DNA of 32,337 bases from an uncultured Eubacteriales bacterium (GCA_900549865.1 URPU01000016.1:1-32337); one strand, 5' to 3'. Positions 7,370 to 15,436 are shown, counted from the first letter of the stretch. Notes: a model not told the origin generated them from the sequence alone. Program-made: numbers and translations.

Positions 7370-7915
7370 GTGGCTGCTATTCAAGAATTGCAGCCGTATT
7401 GTGACGCTTTTCAAGGTCGAATACGTGAGGCAAAGGATAGTAAAGGTTACACTCTGCAAAGGCTGATCGACGAATCCGGCCTACCGAAATCAGCGGTGAA
7501 CAATATCAGCGCCGGGAAACAGGTCAATCCCTTGCTGTACTACGCCGCCGCGCTGTGCAAGGTGCTTGGTCTGTCGCTGGATGAGCTGTTCGGGCTTGAG
7601 AAGCCCGTTGCCAGTCCAGAGGGGCAGTTACAACGCATTCATGAGTTGGAAATCGACAACACCCGGCTCACCGTCGTTGATGAGCAAAAGGGCAAGCGGC
7701 TTGAAACCGCCCGTATTATTGCCGGCGCTCTCACATCTGTATCGGTGCTTTTGCTCTTGGTGGTTATAGGCTATATGGTTTTGGATGCTCATATTCTCAA
7801 TACCGGTCTTTTTCGTTCGGTGGGAGTATCCGTGTTCTTCGTTTTCCTTGTGCTGCTTGTTATTGCGGCGCTTGCCGCCATCGGCTACGCCTTGCGGTTT
7901 TTGTTCAGCAAATAA
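7370..7915 (+). CDS. XRE-family HTH protein with two C-terminal membrane helices
   Basis: The 181-aa product begins at GTG 7370, 9 nt after GAGGAG. Residues about 12-65 form a Cro/C1 HTH: the segment YTLQRLIDESGLPKSAVNNI gives the helix-turn-helix, and LGLSLDELFGLE is the usual end of the fold. A charged linker with a heptad-like stretch (about 85-112) follows. Two hydrophobic segments then occur, at about 116-138 (IIAGALTSVSVLLLLVVIGY) and about 150-178 (VGVSVFFVFLVLLVIAALAA). This makes it a membrane-tethered DNA-binding protein. It sits 47 nt upstream of the integrase on the same strand, so regulation of the element is a reasonable inference. Confidence 0.85.
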   Translation: MAAIQELQPYCDAFQGRIREAKDSKGYTLQRLIDESGLPKSAVNNISAGKQVNPLLYYAAALCKVLGLSLDELFGLEKPVASPEGQLQRIHELEIDNTRLTVVDEQKGKRLETARIIAGALTSVSVLLLLVVIGYMVLDAHILNTGLFRSVGVSVFFVFLVLLVIAALAAIGYALRFLFSK

Positions 7916-7920
7916 AAATT

Positions 7921-7950
7921 CGCCCTCGGTGTGCACCGGGGGCGTTGTTA
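7921..7950 (+). terminator. Possible weak terminator between the HTH and integrase genes
   Basis: CGCCCTCGGTG (7921-7931) pairs with CACCGGGGGCG (7934-7944, one T-G pair) in a long stem with a minimal loop, followed by TTGTTATAGG. The T-tract is interrupted, so termination may be partial. Confidence 0.45.
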
Positions 7951-7962
7951 TAGGGTGATATT

Positions 7963-9069
7963 ATGCAATGCCGAAAATGCAAGAAAGAGATCCCGGATAT
8001 AAGCGCGTACTGCCTTTACTGCGGCGCAAAACAATCCGTCGAGCGTAAGCGGCGTAAGCGCGGCAACCGGCAGGGAACGGCGATAAGACGCGGGAAAACG
8101 TGGACGGCCGTCTGGACGGTCGAAACACGGCTTGACGGCGACAAAGCAAAGCAAGTCAGAAAAACTCTTGGCGGATTTCCGACGCAGACTGCCGCCCTTG
8201 CGTATGCCGCAAATCCCGTGGACAAAAAAGAAAAGCCGAAATATACGCCGACTTTCCAGACATATTATGATACGTGGTCGGAAACGTCGCTGCTGAAGCT
8301 CTCGAAATCGAAGCAATGCGCCTTGAAAATCGCGTGGGAGCGATGGGCAAGCCTCAAGGACGAGCCGATCTGCGCGATAACCATCAATCAGCTGCAAGCG
8401 TGTGTTGACGACCAGACCGAGACGTATTATCCGGCACGTGACATGAAAACCCTTGCGTCGCACCTTTATAAACGCGCGTATGCAGAAGGCTACGCGCGTT
8501 CTAACCTCGCGCAATTTATAGAGTTGCCGCCGCTCGACGAAAAAGAACAGCAGCCTTTCACGGAGGACGAAATAACAAAGCTGTGGACTGCGTATGACAA
8601 GGGGGATAAATTTGTTGCGTTCCCGCTTCTGATGATTTACAGCGGCATGATGCCGGGTGAGCTTCTGCGCTGCACCAAAGAAATGATACGTACAGATACC
8701 TGTGAAATCATCGGCTGTGGCTTGAAAACGAAAAAGCGCAAGGAAACGCCCCTTGTATATCCCGATTGGCTCTCGCCTCTCGTGTCCGATATTCTCTCAA
8801 ATGTCACGAGCAAAAGCGGCTATATCGTCGGCATGAACAAAGATAATTTTTATTATGAATACCACGCGGCATTGAGCCGCGCCGGAGTGCGCGATTTGCC
8901 GCCGTATTCCTGCCGTCATACAACTGCGACGGCTCTCGCCCTCGCAAAAACAGCGCCGTCTATAATCCAAAAAGTCATGCGCCACACGAAATTTACAACG
9001 ACGCAACGCTATATTCACCCCGACATGACCACCGCGCACGACGCTGTCAACGTGCTCAAGCAGGTTTGA
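7963..9069 (+). CDS. Tyrosine-type recombinase/integrase with N-terminal zinc ribbon
   Basis: A 368-aa site-specific recombinase. The N-terminus is a zinc-ribbon-like C3-x2-C6...C17-x2-C20. An AP2-like DNA-binding arm (about 40-80, WTAVWTVETRLDG...KTLGGFPTQ) and a SAM-like core-binding domain (about 90-185) follow. The catalytic domain is about 195-365. The nucleophile is Tyr350 in TTTQRYIHPD. Arg318 lies in YSCRHTTAT, and a His lies in VMRHTKF. The usual first arginine, in GxRxGE, is Met230 here (SGMMPGEL), and the usual His of HxLRH is Tyr315. I recall other Firmicutes integrases with GMMPGEL, so this may be a subfamily trait. AGGGTGAT lies upstream of the start. It is the last island gene, about 180 nt before tRNA-Ser. 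Confidence 0.92.
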   Translation: MQCRKCKKEIPDISAYCLYCGAKQSVERKRRKRGNRQGTAIRRGKTWTAVWTVETRLDGDKAKQVRKTLGGFPTQTAALAYAANPVDKKEKPKYTPTFQTYYDTWSETSLLKLSKSKQCALKIAWERWASLKDEPICAITINQLQACVDDQTETYYPARDMKTLASHLYKRAYAEGYARSNLAQFIELPPLDEKEQQPFTEDEITKLWTAYDKGDKFVAFPLLMIYSGMMPGELLRCTKEMIRTDTCEIIGCGLKTKKRKETPLVYPDWLSPLVSDILSNVTSKSGYIVGMNKDNFYYEYHAALSRAGVRDLPPYSCRHTTATALALAKTAPSIIQKVMRHTKFTTTQRYIHPDMTTAHDAVNVLKQV

Positions 9070-9201
9070 CGCGGGAAAATCAGTCCATTTGTATACTACC
9101 GTGTGAACTACGCAAATATACACAGCGGTTTTCGGCTATACTCAGCCATGCAAAAAACGCGATAACGGGCGAAAAGAAAAAGGCGAAACTGCGTACAAAA
9201 G
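9070..9201. other. Non-coding interval after the integrase
   Basis: No gene is seen here. It is AT-rich, with a partial inverted repeat (ATTTGTATAC ... GCAAATATAC, about 9088-9120). This is where an attachment site would be expected for the adjacent integrase, but no matching direct repeat could be recognised at the left end of the island. Confidence 0.4.
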
Positions 9202-9245
9202 AATAAAAAAAGCCGGGAATTGATATGAAACATATCAATTCCCGG
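9202..9245 (-). terminator. Intrinsic terminator of tRNA-Ser
   Basis: A perfect 15-bp stem, CCGGGAATTGATATG (9213-9227) with CATATCAATTCCCGG (9231-9245), has a 3-nt loop. On the minus strand it is followed by GCTTTTTTTATT. It starts 7 nt after the encoded CCA end of the tRNA. Confidence 0.92.
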
Positions 9246-9251
9246 TATATT

Positions 9252-9343
9252 TGGCGCAGAAGGAGGGATTTGAACCCTCGCGTGCTTTTTAGACACCTAC
9301 TCCCTTAGCAGGGGAGCCCCTTCGGCCTCTTGGGTACTTCTGC
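9252..9343 (-). tRNA. tRNA-Ser(GCT)
   Basis: The 92-nt gene has a 7-bp acceptor stem GCAGAAG/CTTCTGC, discriminator G and an encoded CCA (9252-9254). The anticodon stem CTCCC/GGGAG encloses loop CTGCTAA, with anticodon GCT at 9307-9309, which reads AGC/AGU serine codons. The T-arm is GAGGG-TTCAAAT-CCCTC, and the long variable arm is typical of serine tRNAs. It has its own promoter and terminator. Confidence 0.96.
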
Positions 9344-9356
9344 ATCAAGCTTTCAT

Positions 9357-9385
9357 ATGTTATCACACGATGCAGCAATTGTCAA
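9357..9385 (-). promoter_or_regulatory. Promoter of tRNA-Ser
   Basis: On the minus strand, TTGACA (9380-9385) and TAACAT (9357-9362) are 17 nt apart and lie just upstream of the tRNA 5' end at 9343. Confidence 0.82.
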
Positions 9386-9433
9386 GCATTTTAATGTCTG
9401 TTTCTGCGGCTGTCATGCGCGGACACATGCGCG

Positions 9434-10795
9434 CTATTTCCCCACGCAGAAGCGGCTGAATATGCGGTCGGTCACATCCTCGCGGACGCTGCGGCCGGAC
9501 AGCTCGCCGAGGGCCTGCATGGCCCCCTCCGCCTCCGTGAGCACGATATCGGGCGTCGCACCAACGTTCATCGCGTCCAGCGCGGTCGTGATATAGTCCA
9601 GCGCGCGCGACACCGCGTCCGCCTGACGGGCATTCGTAAGTATCTCCCCGGCAGGTACGGCCGGAAGCGGGAACATATCCCTGACGGCGGCCTGAAGCTC
9701 ATCAAGCCCCTCGCCGGTGAGCGCGCTGACGTATACGCGCGGCATAGCGGCATCCACTGAGACCTCCCCCTGCGCAATATCGCGCTTTGAAACGACGAGC
9801 AGCGCATGGGGTGCGCGCTCCGCGGCGTGGATTATGCGCATATCCTCATCATCTACGGGGCGGCTGCCGTCAACAACGGCAAAGACAAGCTCCGCCGCCT
9901 CCATCGCACGGAGGCTGCGCTCCACTCCGAGGCGCTCCACCGCGTCGCCGGTATCGCGGATACCGGCGGTATCCGTCAGGCGCAGCAGAACGCCGCCGAT
10001 GCGCAGCTTCTCTTCAATAGTGTCGCGCGTTGTGCCGGGAACGTCCGTCACTATCGCGCGTTCATAACCCAGAAGAGCGTTCAGAAGCGAGCTTTTGCCC
10101 GCGTTCGGGCGGCCGACTATCGCCGCGGGAATGCCGCTGTTCATGAGGCGGCCGCGGCTGAACGTTGCAAGCAGCGCGGCAAGGTCGTCCTTCGCCGCAG
10201 TGAGGTCAGATGTATACTGCGCCATGCGGAAGTCCTCAATATCCTCATCCGGATAGTCCAGCACCGCGTGGAAATGCGAGCTTATATCCGCAAGCAGCGA
10301 ATACACGCCCTCCGTGCGGCGAAAGACCGCGCCCGAAAGCTGACCCGCGGCGTTTTTGGCGCTTTCGGCGGTCTCGGCGTCTATGATATCCGCCACCGCT
10401 TCTGCCGACGACAGCTCCATCCGGCCGGACAGGAACGCGCGCTTTGTGAATTCGCCGGGGCCTGCCTGACGCGCGCCGAGGGAAAATATCTCCTCCAGCG
10501 CCGTGCGCAGCACGACCGGAGAGCCGTGGCATTGCAGCTCCGCCGTGTTTTCGCCCGTATAGCTGTGCGGGGCGCGGCTTATCGTGCACATGCACAGGTC
10601 GAGCAGCGCACCGTCAAGCGTGCACAGTCTGCCGTAGACCAGCTTTCTGTCCTCATTTTCCGACATGCGCCCGCCGCGCGCGGGGAAGAACAGCCTGTCG
10701 GCAATGCTTATGGCGTCGGGGCCGGAGAGGCGAATTATCCCGATGGCCGCGACCTGCGCGCCCGTGGCGACGGCGGCAATGGTGTCCGTATTCAT
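9434..10795 (-). CDS. mnmE: tRNA uridine-5-carboxymethylaminomethyl modification GTPase
   Basis: The 453-aa MnmE works with MnmG to modify U34 of certain tRNAs. The N-terminal folate-binding domain (about 1-118) starts DTIAAVATG and contains GPGEFTKRAFLSGRMEL. A helical domain flanks the G domain (about 218-375). The G domain has the P-loop GRPNAGKSSLLN (about 224-235), the switch motif PGTTRD, DTAGIRD and the base-recognition motif SKRD. The C-terminus ends FCVGK with the functionally important Cys. Full length. The start overlaps the stop of the HAD gene by 4 nt (ATGA), so the two are co-translated. Confidence 0.97.
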   Translation of the reverse strand: MNTDTIAAVATGAQVAAIGIIRLSGPDAISIADRLFFPARGGRMSENEDRKLVYGRLCTLDGALLDLCMCTISRAPHSYTGENTAELQCHGSPVVLRTALEEIFSLGARQAGPGEFTKRAFLSGRMELSSAEAVADIIDAETAESAKNAAGQLSGAVFRRTEGVYSLLADISSHFHAVLDYPDEDIEDFRMAQYTSDLTAAKDDLAALLATFSRGRLMNSGIPAAIVGRPNAGKSSLLNALLGYERAIVTDVPGTTRDTIEEKLRIGGVLLRLTDTAGIRDTGDAVERLGVERSLRAMEAAELVFAVVDGSRPVDDEDMRIIHAAERAPHALLVVSKRDIAQGEVSVDAAMPRVYVSALTGEGLDELQAAVRDMFPLPAVPAGEILTNARQADAVSRALDYITTALDAMNVGATPDIVLTEAEGAMQALGELSGRSVREDVTDRIFSRFCVGK

Positions 10796-11433
10796 TCAAG
10801 CGCCTCCAGTCCGGAAAGAAGGCCGGGCAGCTCCCCCGGCGCGTTTATCACGGCAAGCGGCGCACGCGCGCTGCCGAAGCCGTAGCCCGCATGAATAAAC
10901 GCGCAGCCAGCCTGTGCCGCGCTGTCCTCGTCCATCACCGTGTCGCCGACATAAACGGGCACTTTGAGGCCATAGCGCTGTGCGATCAGCCGGATGTTCC
11001 CGGCCTTGGTGAGACCGTTGCTTCCGGCGCATTCAAACGCAGTGAAGCACGCCCCCAGCCCGGAGACGTCAAGGAAGCTTTCTATATAGCCCGGCAGACA
11101 GTTGCTGACGATGAAAAGCGGACGGCTCTTGCAAAGGCTTTCAAGCATCCGGGCGACGCCGTCATATATCCTTGCGCCGTGCGCGCGGAGATAGTCGTTT
11201 TCCTCCCCGATGCACACGCGGCACACCTCTTCGCGCGCCTCGCCGAATTCCGCGAACAGCCTGCGGGCGATTTCTGCAAACGGCAGGCCCATTATCCCCT
11301 TCACATCCTCCACGCTTGGAAGGTGCGCGGCGTTATAACGCCCGCTGAGCGTGGCGCGCCAGCTTTCGGCAACGCTCTGCGTGGAATCCCACAGCGTACC
11401 GTCAAGGTCAAATATAACTCCGTCAAACTTCAT
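10792..11433 (-). CDS. HAD-family hydrolase, phosphoglycolate phosphatase-like
   Basis: A 213-aa HAD phosphatase. Motif I is FDLDGTLWDS (nucleophile and general-acid Asp). Motif II is IVSNC, Lys lies in GLTKAGNI, and the acidic motif is YVGDTVMDEDSAAQAG. The cap domain lies between motifs I and II, as in subfamily IA (Gph-like) enzymes. Substrate specificity cannot be read from sequence. The start is ATG 11433, 6 nt after AAGGAG (11440-11445); an in-frame ATG at 11463 is not preceded by a site. It overlaps mnmE by ATGA. Confidence 0.88.
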   Translation of the reverse strand: MKFDGVIFDLDGTLWDSTQSVAESWRATLSGRYNAAHLPSVEDVKGIMGLPFAEIARRLFAEFGEAREEVCRVCIGEENDYLRAHGARIYDGVARMLESLCKSRPLFIVSNCLPGYIESFLDVSGLGACFTAFECAGSNGLTKAGNIRLIAQRYGLKVPVYVGDTVMDEDSAAQAGCAFIHAGYGFGSARAPLAVINAPGELPGLLSGLEALE

Positions 11434-11466
11434 AAGCCGCTCCTTAAAACCATACCTATACACAAC

Positions 11467-11492
11467 AAAGAGGGGATAACGATCCCCTCTTT
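11467..11492 (-). terminator. Hairpin between rex and the HAD gene
   Basis: AAAGAGGGGAT (11467-11477) and ATCCCCTCTTT (11482-11492) form an 11-bp perfect stem with a 4-nt loop, 34 nt after the rex stop. The A-flank and T-end can act as a bidirectional terminator. The T-run is short on the minus strand, so some readthrough into HAD-mnmE is possible. Confidence 0.65.
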
Positions 11493-11526
11493 GAATACGT
11501 TTTTACACCTTTATGCGCACAGCGCC

Positions 11527-12207
11527 TTACTGCTTGTCCGCCTTTTCCGCGCGGAGAGCGCGCGCCGCCCTCTCGTCGATACGCTCAGACACGTAATAGC
11601 TCAGCGAGAGCAGGCTGTCGGAAAAGTGGACATTCTCCACGATGACAGAGCTGTTCGGGGCAGTGATGTCAACATTGGTGAAGTTCCAGATGGCCTCAAT
11701 GCCGTTCGCCGTGAGCATGTTGGTGACGGGAATGGCGGCCTCCTTGGGCACCGTGAGCACGGCCACATCGACGCGATTGGTCGCAAGATACTCCTGAAGA
11801 TCCTCCATGCCGTGGATGGGCACATCGTTGAACACCGTGCCGACGACCTCCGGGTCAATATCGAAAGCGGCGACGAGATTGAAGCCCCAATCTCTGAAGC
11901 AGAAGTTGTCCATCAGCGCATGGCCGATGTTGCCCGCGCCGATGAGGATGGCATTATAGCCCCTGTCAACGCCGAGAATGCTGCCGATCTGGTCATGCAG
12001 CGCAGAGACATTATAGCCGTAGCCCTGCTGGCCGAATTCGCCGAAGCAGCTGAAATCCTGCCGGATCTGAGACGGCGTGAGCCCAAGCTGCTGGCCAAGC
12101 TCAAAGGACGATATACGGCTGACGCCGTTGCCCATAAGCTCATCCAGCTTGCGCAGGTAGCGCGGCAGACGGCGGATAACATTGTTTGAAACCTTAATGT
12201 TTTTCAA
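11527..12207 (-). CDS. rex: Redox-sensing transcriptional repressor Rex
   Basis: The 226-aa Rex senses the NADH/NAD+ ratio and represses fermentative genes until NADH rises. The N-terminal winged helix (about 1-80) contains RRLPRYLRKLDEL, then GLTPSQIRQDFSCFGEFG. The Rossmann domain has GAGNIGHAL (NADH binding), and a C-terminal helix-swap segment follows. The start is TTG 12205-12207, 6 nt after GGGAGAGG (12214-12221); an ATG frame extends upstream but has no comparable site. Probable targets in the window are adhE and possibly rex itself. Confidence 0.95.
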   Translation of the reverse strand: MKNIKVSNNVIRRLPRYLRKLDELMGNGVSRISSFELGQQLGLTPSQIRQDFSCFGEFGQQGYGYNVSALHDQIGSILGVDRGYNAILIGAGNIGHALMDNFCFRDWGFNLVAAFDIDPEVVGTVFNDVPIHGMEDLQEYLATNRVDVAVLTVPKEAAIPVTNMLTANGIEAIWNFTNVDITAPNSSVIVENVHFSDSLLSLSYYVSERIDERAARALRAEKADKQ

Positions 12208-12284
12208 GAAAAACCTCTCCCTTATGCGATGAATGCTTTTCAATATGCTTCGCAGGATACGCGCACACAATATCGATTATAGCA

Positions 12285-12313
12285 AGTATATCACAGTATA
12301 GGAGAGGTTTCAA
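12285..12313 (-). promoter_or_regulatory. Promoter of rex, with an upstream Rex-like half-site
   Basis: On the minus strand, TTGAAA (12308-12313) and TATACT (12285-12290) have 17-nt spacing. Just upstream (12321-12338) lies TTGTTAA-AAAA-TTGCGAC, with a perfect left half of the Rex consensus and a poor right half. Autoregulation is possible but weakly supported. Confidence 0.7.
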
Positions 12314-12345
12314 GGTCGAATTGTTAAAAAATTGCGACTATCGTC

Positions 12346-13806
12346 TCAGGATTCCGCCTGCTGCATACACGCGTCCTCCGCTGCGGTAATATACGGCGCT
12401 ATGAGCGCGGCGTACTGCTCCGCCGTAAGCTCCGGCATGGCGCTGACGGGCAGGCCGTTTTCATCGCGGGCAATCACGAGCACGCCATCCCCGCAGATGC
12501 AGACAAGAAGCTCAGTCTCCTTATCCCCATCATCGGTGCCGGTAGCGGTATAGCTTATCACGTCTATCCTGTCGGGCGCTATCCCCTCGGGAAGAAGGGC
12601 CTTCAAATGCTCATCCAGCGGCGCGGGCGCGGTGACGATCTTTTCCGCCGCTTCCTTGGCGGCGGCGCTGTCGGGCATGGCGGTAGGTTCGGCGCTGGGC
12701 GCGGCCTCCGCCGGGGCGGTCTCAGCCTGTGCATCCTGCGTCTGCGCATCCTCCGCGGGCTCCTGCTCGTCATCGTCCGGTGTGAGCAGCGCCTTGACAA
12801 GCTCATCCGTGTCTATCGCGCGCAGATCGATGCGGCGCACGATATCATCCGCGCTGCTGCCGCCCTCCGGCGGAACAAGCTCATCCGGAGCCGTACCGGG
12901 TGCGGCGGCCGCGCCGAGCGGCGCTTCGCCAACCGCCGGGGCCTCCGTGCCGAAGTCTGCGCCGGAAGCGGGCTCATCCGCCGGGGCTTCCCCGGTGACG
13001 CCGGGCGCGGCGCTTTGCAGCAGATCGCCGGCAGGCTCCGCCGTGGGTTCAACGGTGGGAACGGGCGTGGGCTCAACAGTCGGAACCGGAGTGGGCGCCG
13101 CTGTCGGAACAGGCGTCGGTGCGACTGTGGGAACGGGCGTCGGCACAGGTGTCGGTGCCGACGTCGGAACGGGCGTTGCGACAGTGCCGGGCGCGGGAGT
13201 GAACTGTGGGCGGCTGGCCGGCGTCTGTACGGGGGCCGCCGTGGATGCGGCGGTGCCTGAACTATCCGGCACGTAGCCGAAGTTTTCGCTGTCGGGGATC
13301 TGTGCCGGGGCCGCGGCTGCCGCTGCCATATCCGGAACGGACTGCGCCGCGGCGGGAGCCTCCGTGGCCGGGGCGGGCGCTTCGACAGAAGCGTTCTCCT
13401 CACCCGCGGTGGAAATATTGCCGGAGGAAATGCGGCTGGTGCGGCTTTCATAGACTGCGGTTTCGTTTCTGTGATTGCCGACGATGGCCGCGCCGCCGAC
13501 GGCGGCGATCACGACAGCCGCACAGGCGGCCGCCGCGATGAGGTTTTTCATCTGGCGCGGCATACGGCGGTTCTTCCGCCTTATCTCGCTGCGGCGGAGC
13601 TCCGCCATGATATTATCCGTAAGCTCTTCCGGGGGATCGACCATGCCGGAAGAAATGGTGTCTGACAACGCGGAAAACGCCTGATACATTGCCGCGCATT
13701 CGCGGCATGTGCCAAGGTGCTCCGCCAGGGCGGCACGCTCGTCTCTGGAGATGTCCTCATCCAGCATACGGCTGATAAGCTCCTGGTAGTATTCACATCC
13801 GCTCAT
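12346..13806 (-). CDS. Membrane-anchored anti-sigma factor with zinc-finger N-terminus and PT-rich stalk
   Basis: A 486-aa protein directly downstream of an ECF sigma gene. The N-terminal zf-HC2 anti-sigma domain has H30-x3-C34-x2-C37 (HLGTCREC), which binds sigma. One membrane helix at about 88-110 (NLIAAAACAAVVIAAVGGAA) follows. The exported part is low-complexity (Ala/Pro/Thr/Glu-rich). It includes a PVPT repeat stalk at about 206-257 and ends with a folded-looking domain (about 395-486). It would hold sigma at the membrane until a surface signal triggers release; that mechanism is known for the family but not shown here. It overlaps the sigma gene by ATGA. The sensor ligand is unknown. 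Confidence 0.87.
   Translation of the reverse strand: MSGCEYYQELISRMLDEDISRDERAALAEHLGTCRECAAMYQAFSALSDTISSGMVDPPEELTDNIMAELRRSEIRRKNRRMPRQMKNLIAAAACAAVVIAAVGGAAIVGNHRNETAVYESRTSRISSGNISTAGEENASVEAPAPATEAPAAAQSVPDMAAAAAAPAQIPDSENFGYVPDSSGTAASTAAPVQTPASRPQFTPAPGTVATPVPTSAPTPVPTPVPTVAPTPVPTAAPTPVPTVEPTPVPTVEPTAEPAGDLLQSAAPGVTGEAPADEPASGADFGTEAPAVGEAPLGAAAAPGTAPDELVPPEGGSSADDIVRRIDLRAIDTDELVKALLTPDDDEQEPAEDAQTQDAQAETAPAEAAPSAEPTAMPDSAAAKEAAEKIVTAPAPLDEHLKALLPEGIAPDRIDVISYTATGTDDGDKETELLVCICGDGVLVIARDENGLPVSAMPELTAEQYAALIAPYITAAEDACMQQAES
13035..13190 (-). repeat. In-frame PT/PVPT tandem repeat in the anti-sigma factor
   Basis: Six-residue units of the type P-T-P-V-P-T with interposed VA, AA or VE residues recur in the extracellular part. 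They encode an extended proline-threonine stalk. Such repeats are prone to copy-number variation. Confidence 0.8.
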
Positions 13807-14423
13807 GACAGATCACCTCCTCTCTCTTTACTCGACGAGACAAACTCCGGAATGTTCCCGTCTTTTATAAGGAACGAACACAATTTTTTTCTTGCCCTGA
13901 ATATGCGTGATTTCACCGTTCCGGCCTCCAGACCGAGCACATCCGCTATCTCCTCATAGCTCAACCCCTGTATTTCTCTCAGCAGAAGTATCTCCCTGTG
14001 GTCCGGCGGCAGGGCGGCAAGGCCGCGCCGCACGGCGTCTCTGGTGAGGCTTCTGTCCAGAAGCTGTTCGGGCGAATGCGTCTCGTCGGCAATGTCCAGC
14101 TCGACCTCCTCGCCGTCGTCGTTCTCCGTTGAAAGCGAGACTGTCTGCTTCCGGCTGCGGCTGCGCAGGAAATCGAGGCAGACATTGGACACTATCCGGT
14201 AAAGCCAGACGGAAAACTTGCTGTCTCCGCGGAAGGCCGTGAGGGAATTATACGCCTTTATGAATGCCTCCTGCGCCATGTCGGCCGCGTCCTCGCTGTT
14301 GCCGGTCATGCGCAGTGCAAGATTATACACGTTTTTTTCGTATTCCTTGACAAGCGCCTCATACGCATTCACGTCGCCGTCAAGCACGGCCTGAATAACA
14401 GCGGCCTCCTGTTCTCGGGTCAT
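13803..14423 (-). CDS. RNA polymerase sigma factor, ECF type
   Basis: The 206-aa sigma factor has region 2 (about 20-90) with YNLALRMTGNSEDAADMAQE and SKFSVWLYRIVSNVCLDFLR. Region 4 (about 135-190) has LPPDHREILLLREIQGLSYE and IADVLGLEAGTVKSRIFRAR. Region 3 is absent, as in ECF factors. The ribosome binding site is AAAGGGGG. The start is 41 nt after the dus stop, so it is probably at the end of the trmB-exoA-dus transcript. It overlaps its cognate anti-sigma gene by ATGA. Target promoters are not apparent in the window. Confidence 0.93.
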   Translation of the reverse strand: MTREQEAAVIQAVLDGDVNAYEALVKEYEKNVYNLALRMTGNSEDAADMAQEAFIKAYNSLTAFRGDSKFSVWLYRIVSNVCLDFLRSRSRKQTVSLSTENDDGEEVELDIADETHSPEQLLDRSLTRDAVRRGLAALPPDHREILLLREIQGLSYEEIADVLGLEAGTVKSRIFRARKKLCSFLIKDGNIPEFVSSSKERGGDLS

Positions 14424-14464
14424 CTGATTTGCCCCCTTTGCCGAAGGTTTTTTATTTATATATG

Positions 14465-15436
14465 TTATTTCAAGTCACGTTTGATCTCCGCGGCGAGCCT
14501 GTGCACGTCCTCAAGCGTCTCCACGTGGACGAGCTGGCTGCGGTAATAGCCGGCATACGGCACGCCGTGCAGATACCACGGCAGATGGTGGCGCGCCTCA
14601 AGGCACGCGGCGCGCTCCCCCGCGCGCCGGGCAAGCAGCTCTATCTGGCGCACGCCAGTGGCCATCCTCTCCGCCAGCGGCGGAAGCTCCGGCTGCGGCA
14701 GGCCCGCAAGGGCGGCGTTCGCCTGTTCAAAAAGCCACGGGTCGCCGAAGCTGCCCCGGCCGATCATCGCAAGGTCACAGCCGGTATAGCGCAGGATGTG
14801 CGCCGCGTCATCGCCGGTAAATATGTCGCCGTTTGCCGTGACGGGGATGCGCACGGCCTTTTTGACCTCGCGTATTATATCCCAGTCCGCGCGGCCGGAG
14901 TACATCTGCACGCGCGTGCGCCCGTGCACGGCGATCGCCGCCGCCCCGGCGGCCTCGCATATGCGCGCAAACTCCACCGCGTTCACGCTGCCCCCGTCCC
15001 AGCCCTTGCGGAACTTGACCGTGACGGGCTTATCGACCGCGCGGCAGACGCTTTCAATAATATGCCCGGCAAGCTCCGGCGTTTTCATCAGCGCGGAGCC
15101 GTCTCCGGATTTGACGACCTTGCCCACGGGGCAGCCCATGTTTATATCAAGAATGTCCGCGCCGGATATCTCAAGCGCCATCTGCGCGGCCTCCGCCATG
15201 ACCTCCGGCTCGTGGCCGAATATCTGCGCCGCGCACGGATGCTCATCCGGCGGGATATACAAAAGCGCCTTTGTCTTTTCGTCCTTGTAGACGAGCGCAC
15301 GCGCGCTGACCATTTCCGTCGTCGTCAGCGCCGCGCCATGCTCGCGGCATATGCGCCTGAACGCGAAGTCCGACACGCCCGCCATCGGCGCAAGCGTCAC
15401 AAGGCCGTTTATTTCAACGCCGCCTATTTTCACCAT
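14465..15436 (-). CDS. dus: tRNA-dihydrouridine synthase
   Basis: The 323-aa FMN-dependent enzyme reduces uridine to dihydrouridine in tRNA D-loops. The TIM barrel begins LAPMAGVSDFAFRRICREHG. The catalytic Cys lies in DINMGCPVGKVVKSGDGSAL, the FMN-phosphate site includes HGRTR, and GDIF and IGRGSFGDPWLF are present. The C-terminal helical domain is at about 250-323. The DusB subfamily is most likely. The start ATG (15434-15436) overlaps the exoA stop; an upstream in-frame ATG would lie deeper inside exoA and has no ribosome binding site. Confidence 0.95.
   Translation of the reverse strand: MVKIGGVEINGLVTLAPMAGVSDFAFRRICREHGAALTTTEMVSARALVYKDEKTKALLYIPPDEHPCAAQIFGHEPEVMAEAAQMALEISGADILDINMGCPVGKVVKSGDGSALMKTPELAGHIIESVCRAVDKPVTVKFRKGWDGGSVNAVEFARICEAAGAAAIAVHGRTRVQMYSGRADWDIIREVKKAVRIPVTANGDIFTGDDAAHILRYTGCDLAMIGRGSFGDPWLFEQANAALAGLPQPELPPLAERMATGVRQIELLARRAGERAACLEARHHLPWYLHGVPYAGYYRSQLVHVETLEDVHRLAAEIKRDLK

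Noticed and set aside
5767..9212. GAATAAAAAA(A)GCC at both 5767-5778 and 9201-9213 as an att direct repeat
   Set aside because: Both are T-tracts of intrinsic terminators, and the adhE terminator has the same TTTTTTTATTC tail, so the similarity is explained without recombination.
9252..9290. 3' end of tRNA-Ser as the integration site of the island
   Set aside because: No copy of the tRNA 3' sequence was found near the left edge of the island, and the tRNA keeps its own perfect terminator. The idea is not excluded but is unsupported.
13035..13190. Short-period repeat as a CRISPR-like or non-coding array
   Set aside because: The repeats are in frame, encode PVPT units and have no spacers.
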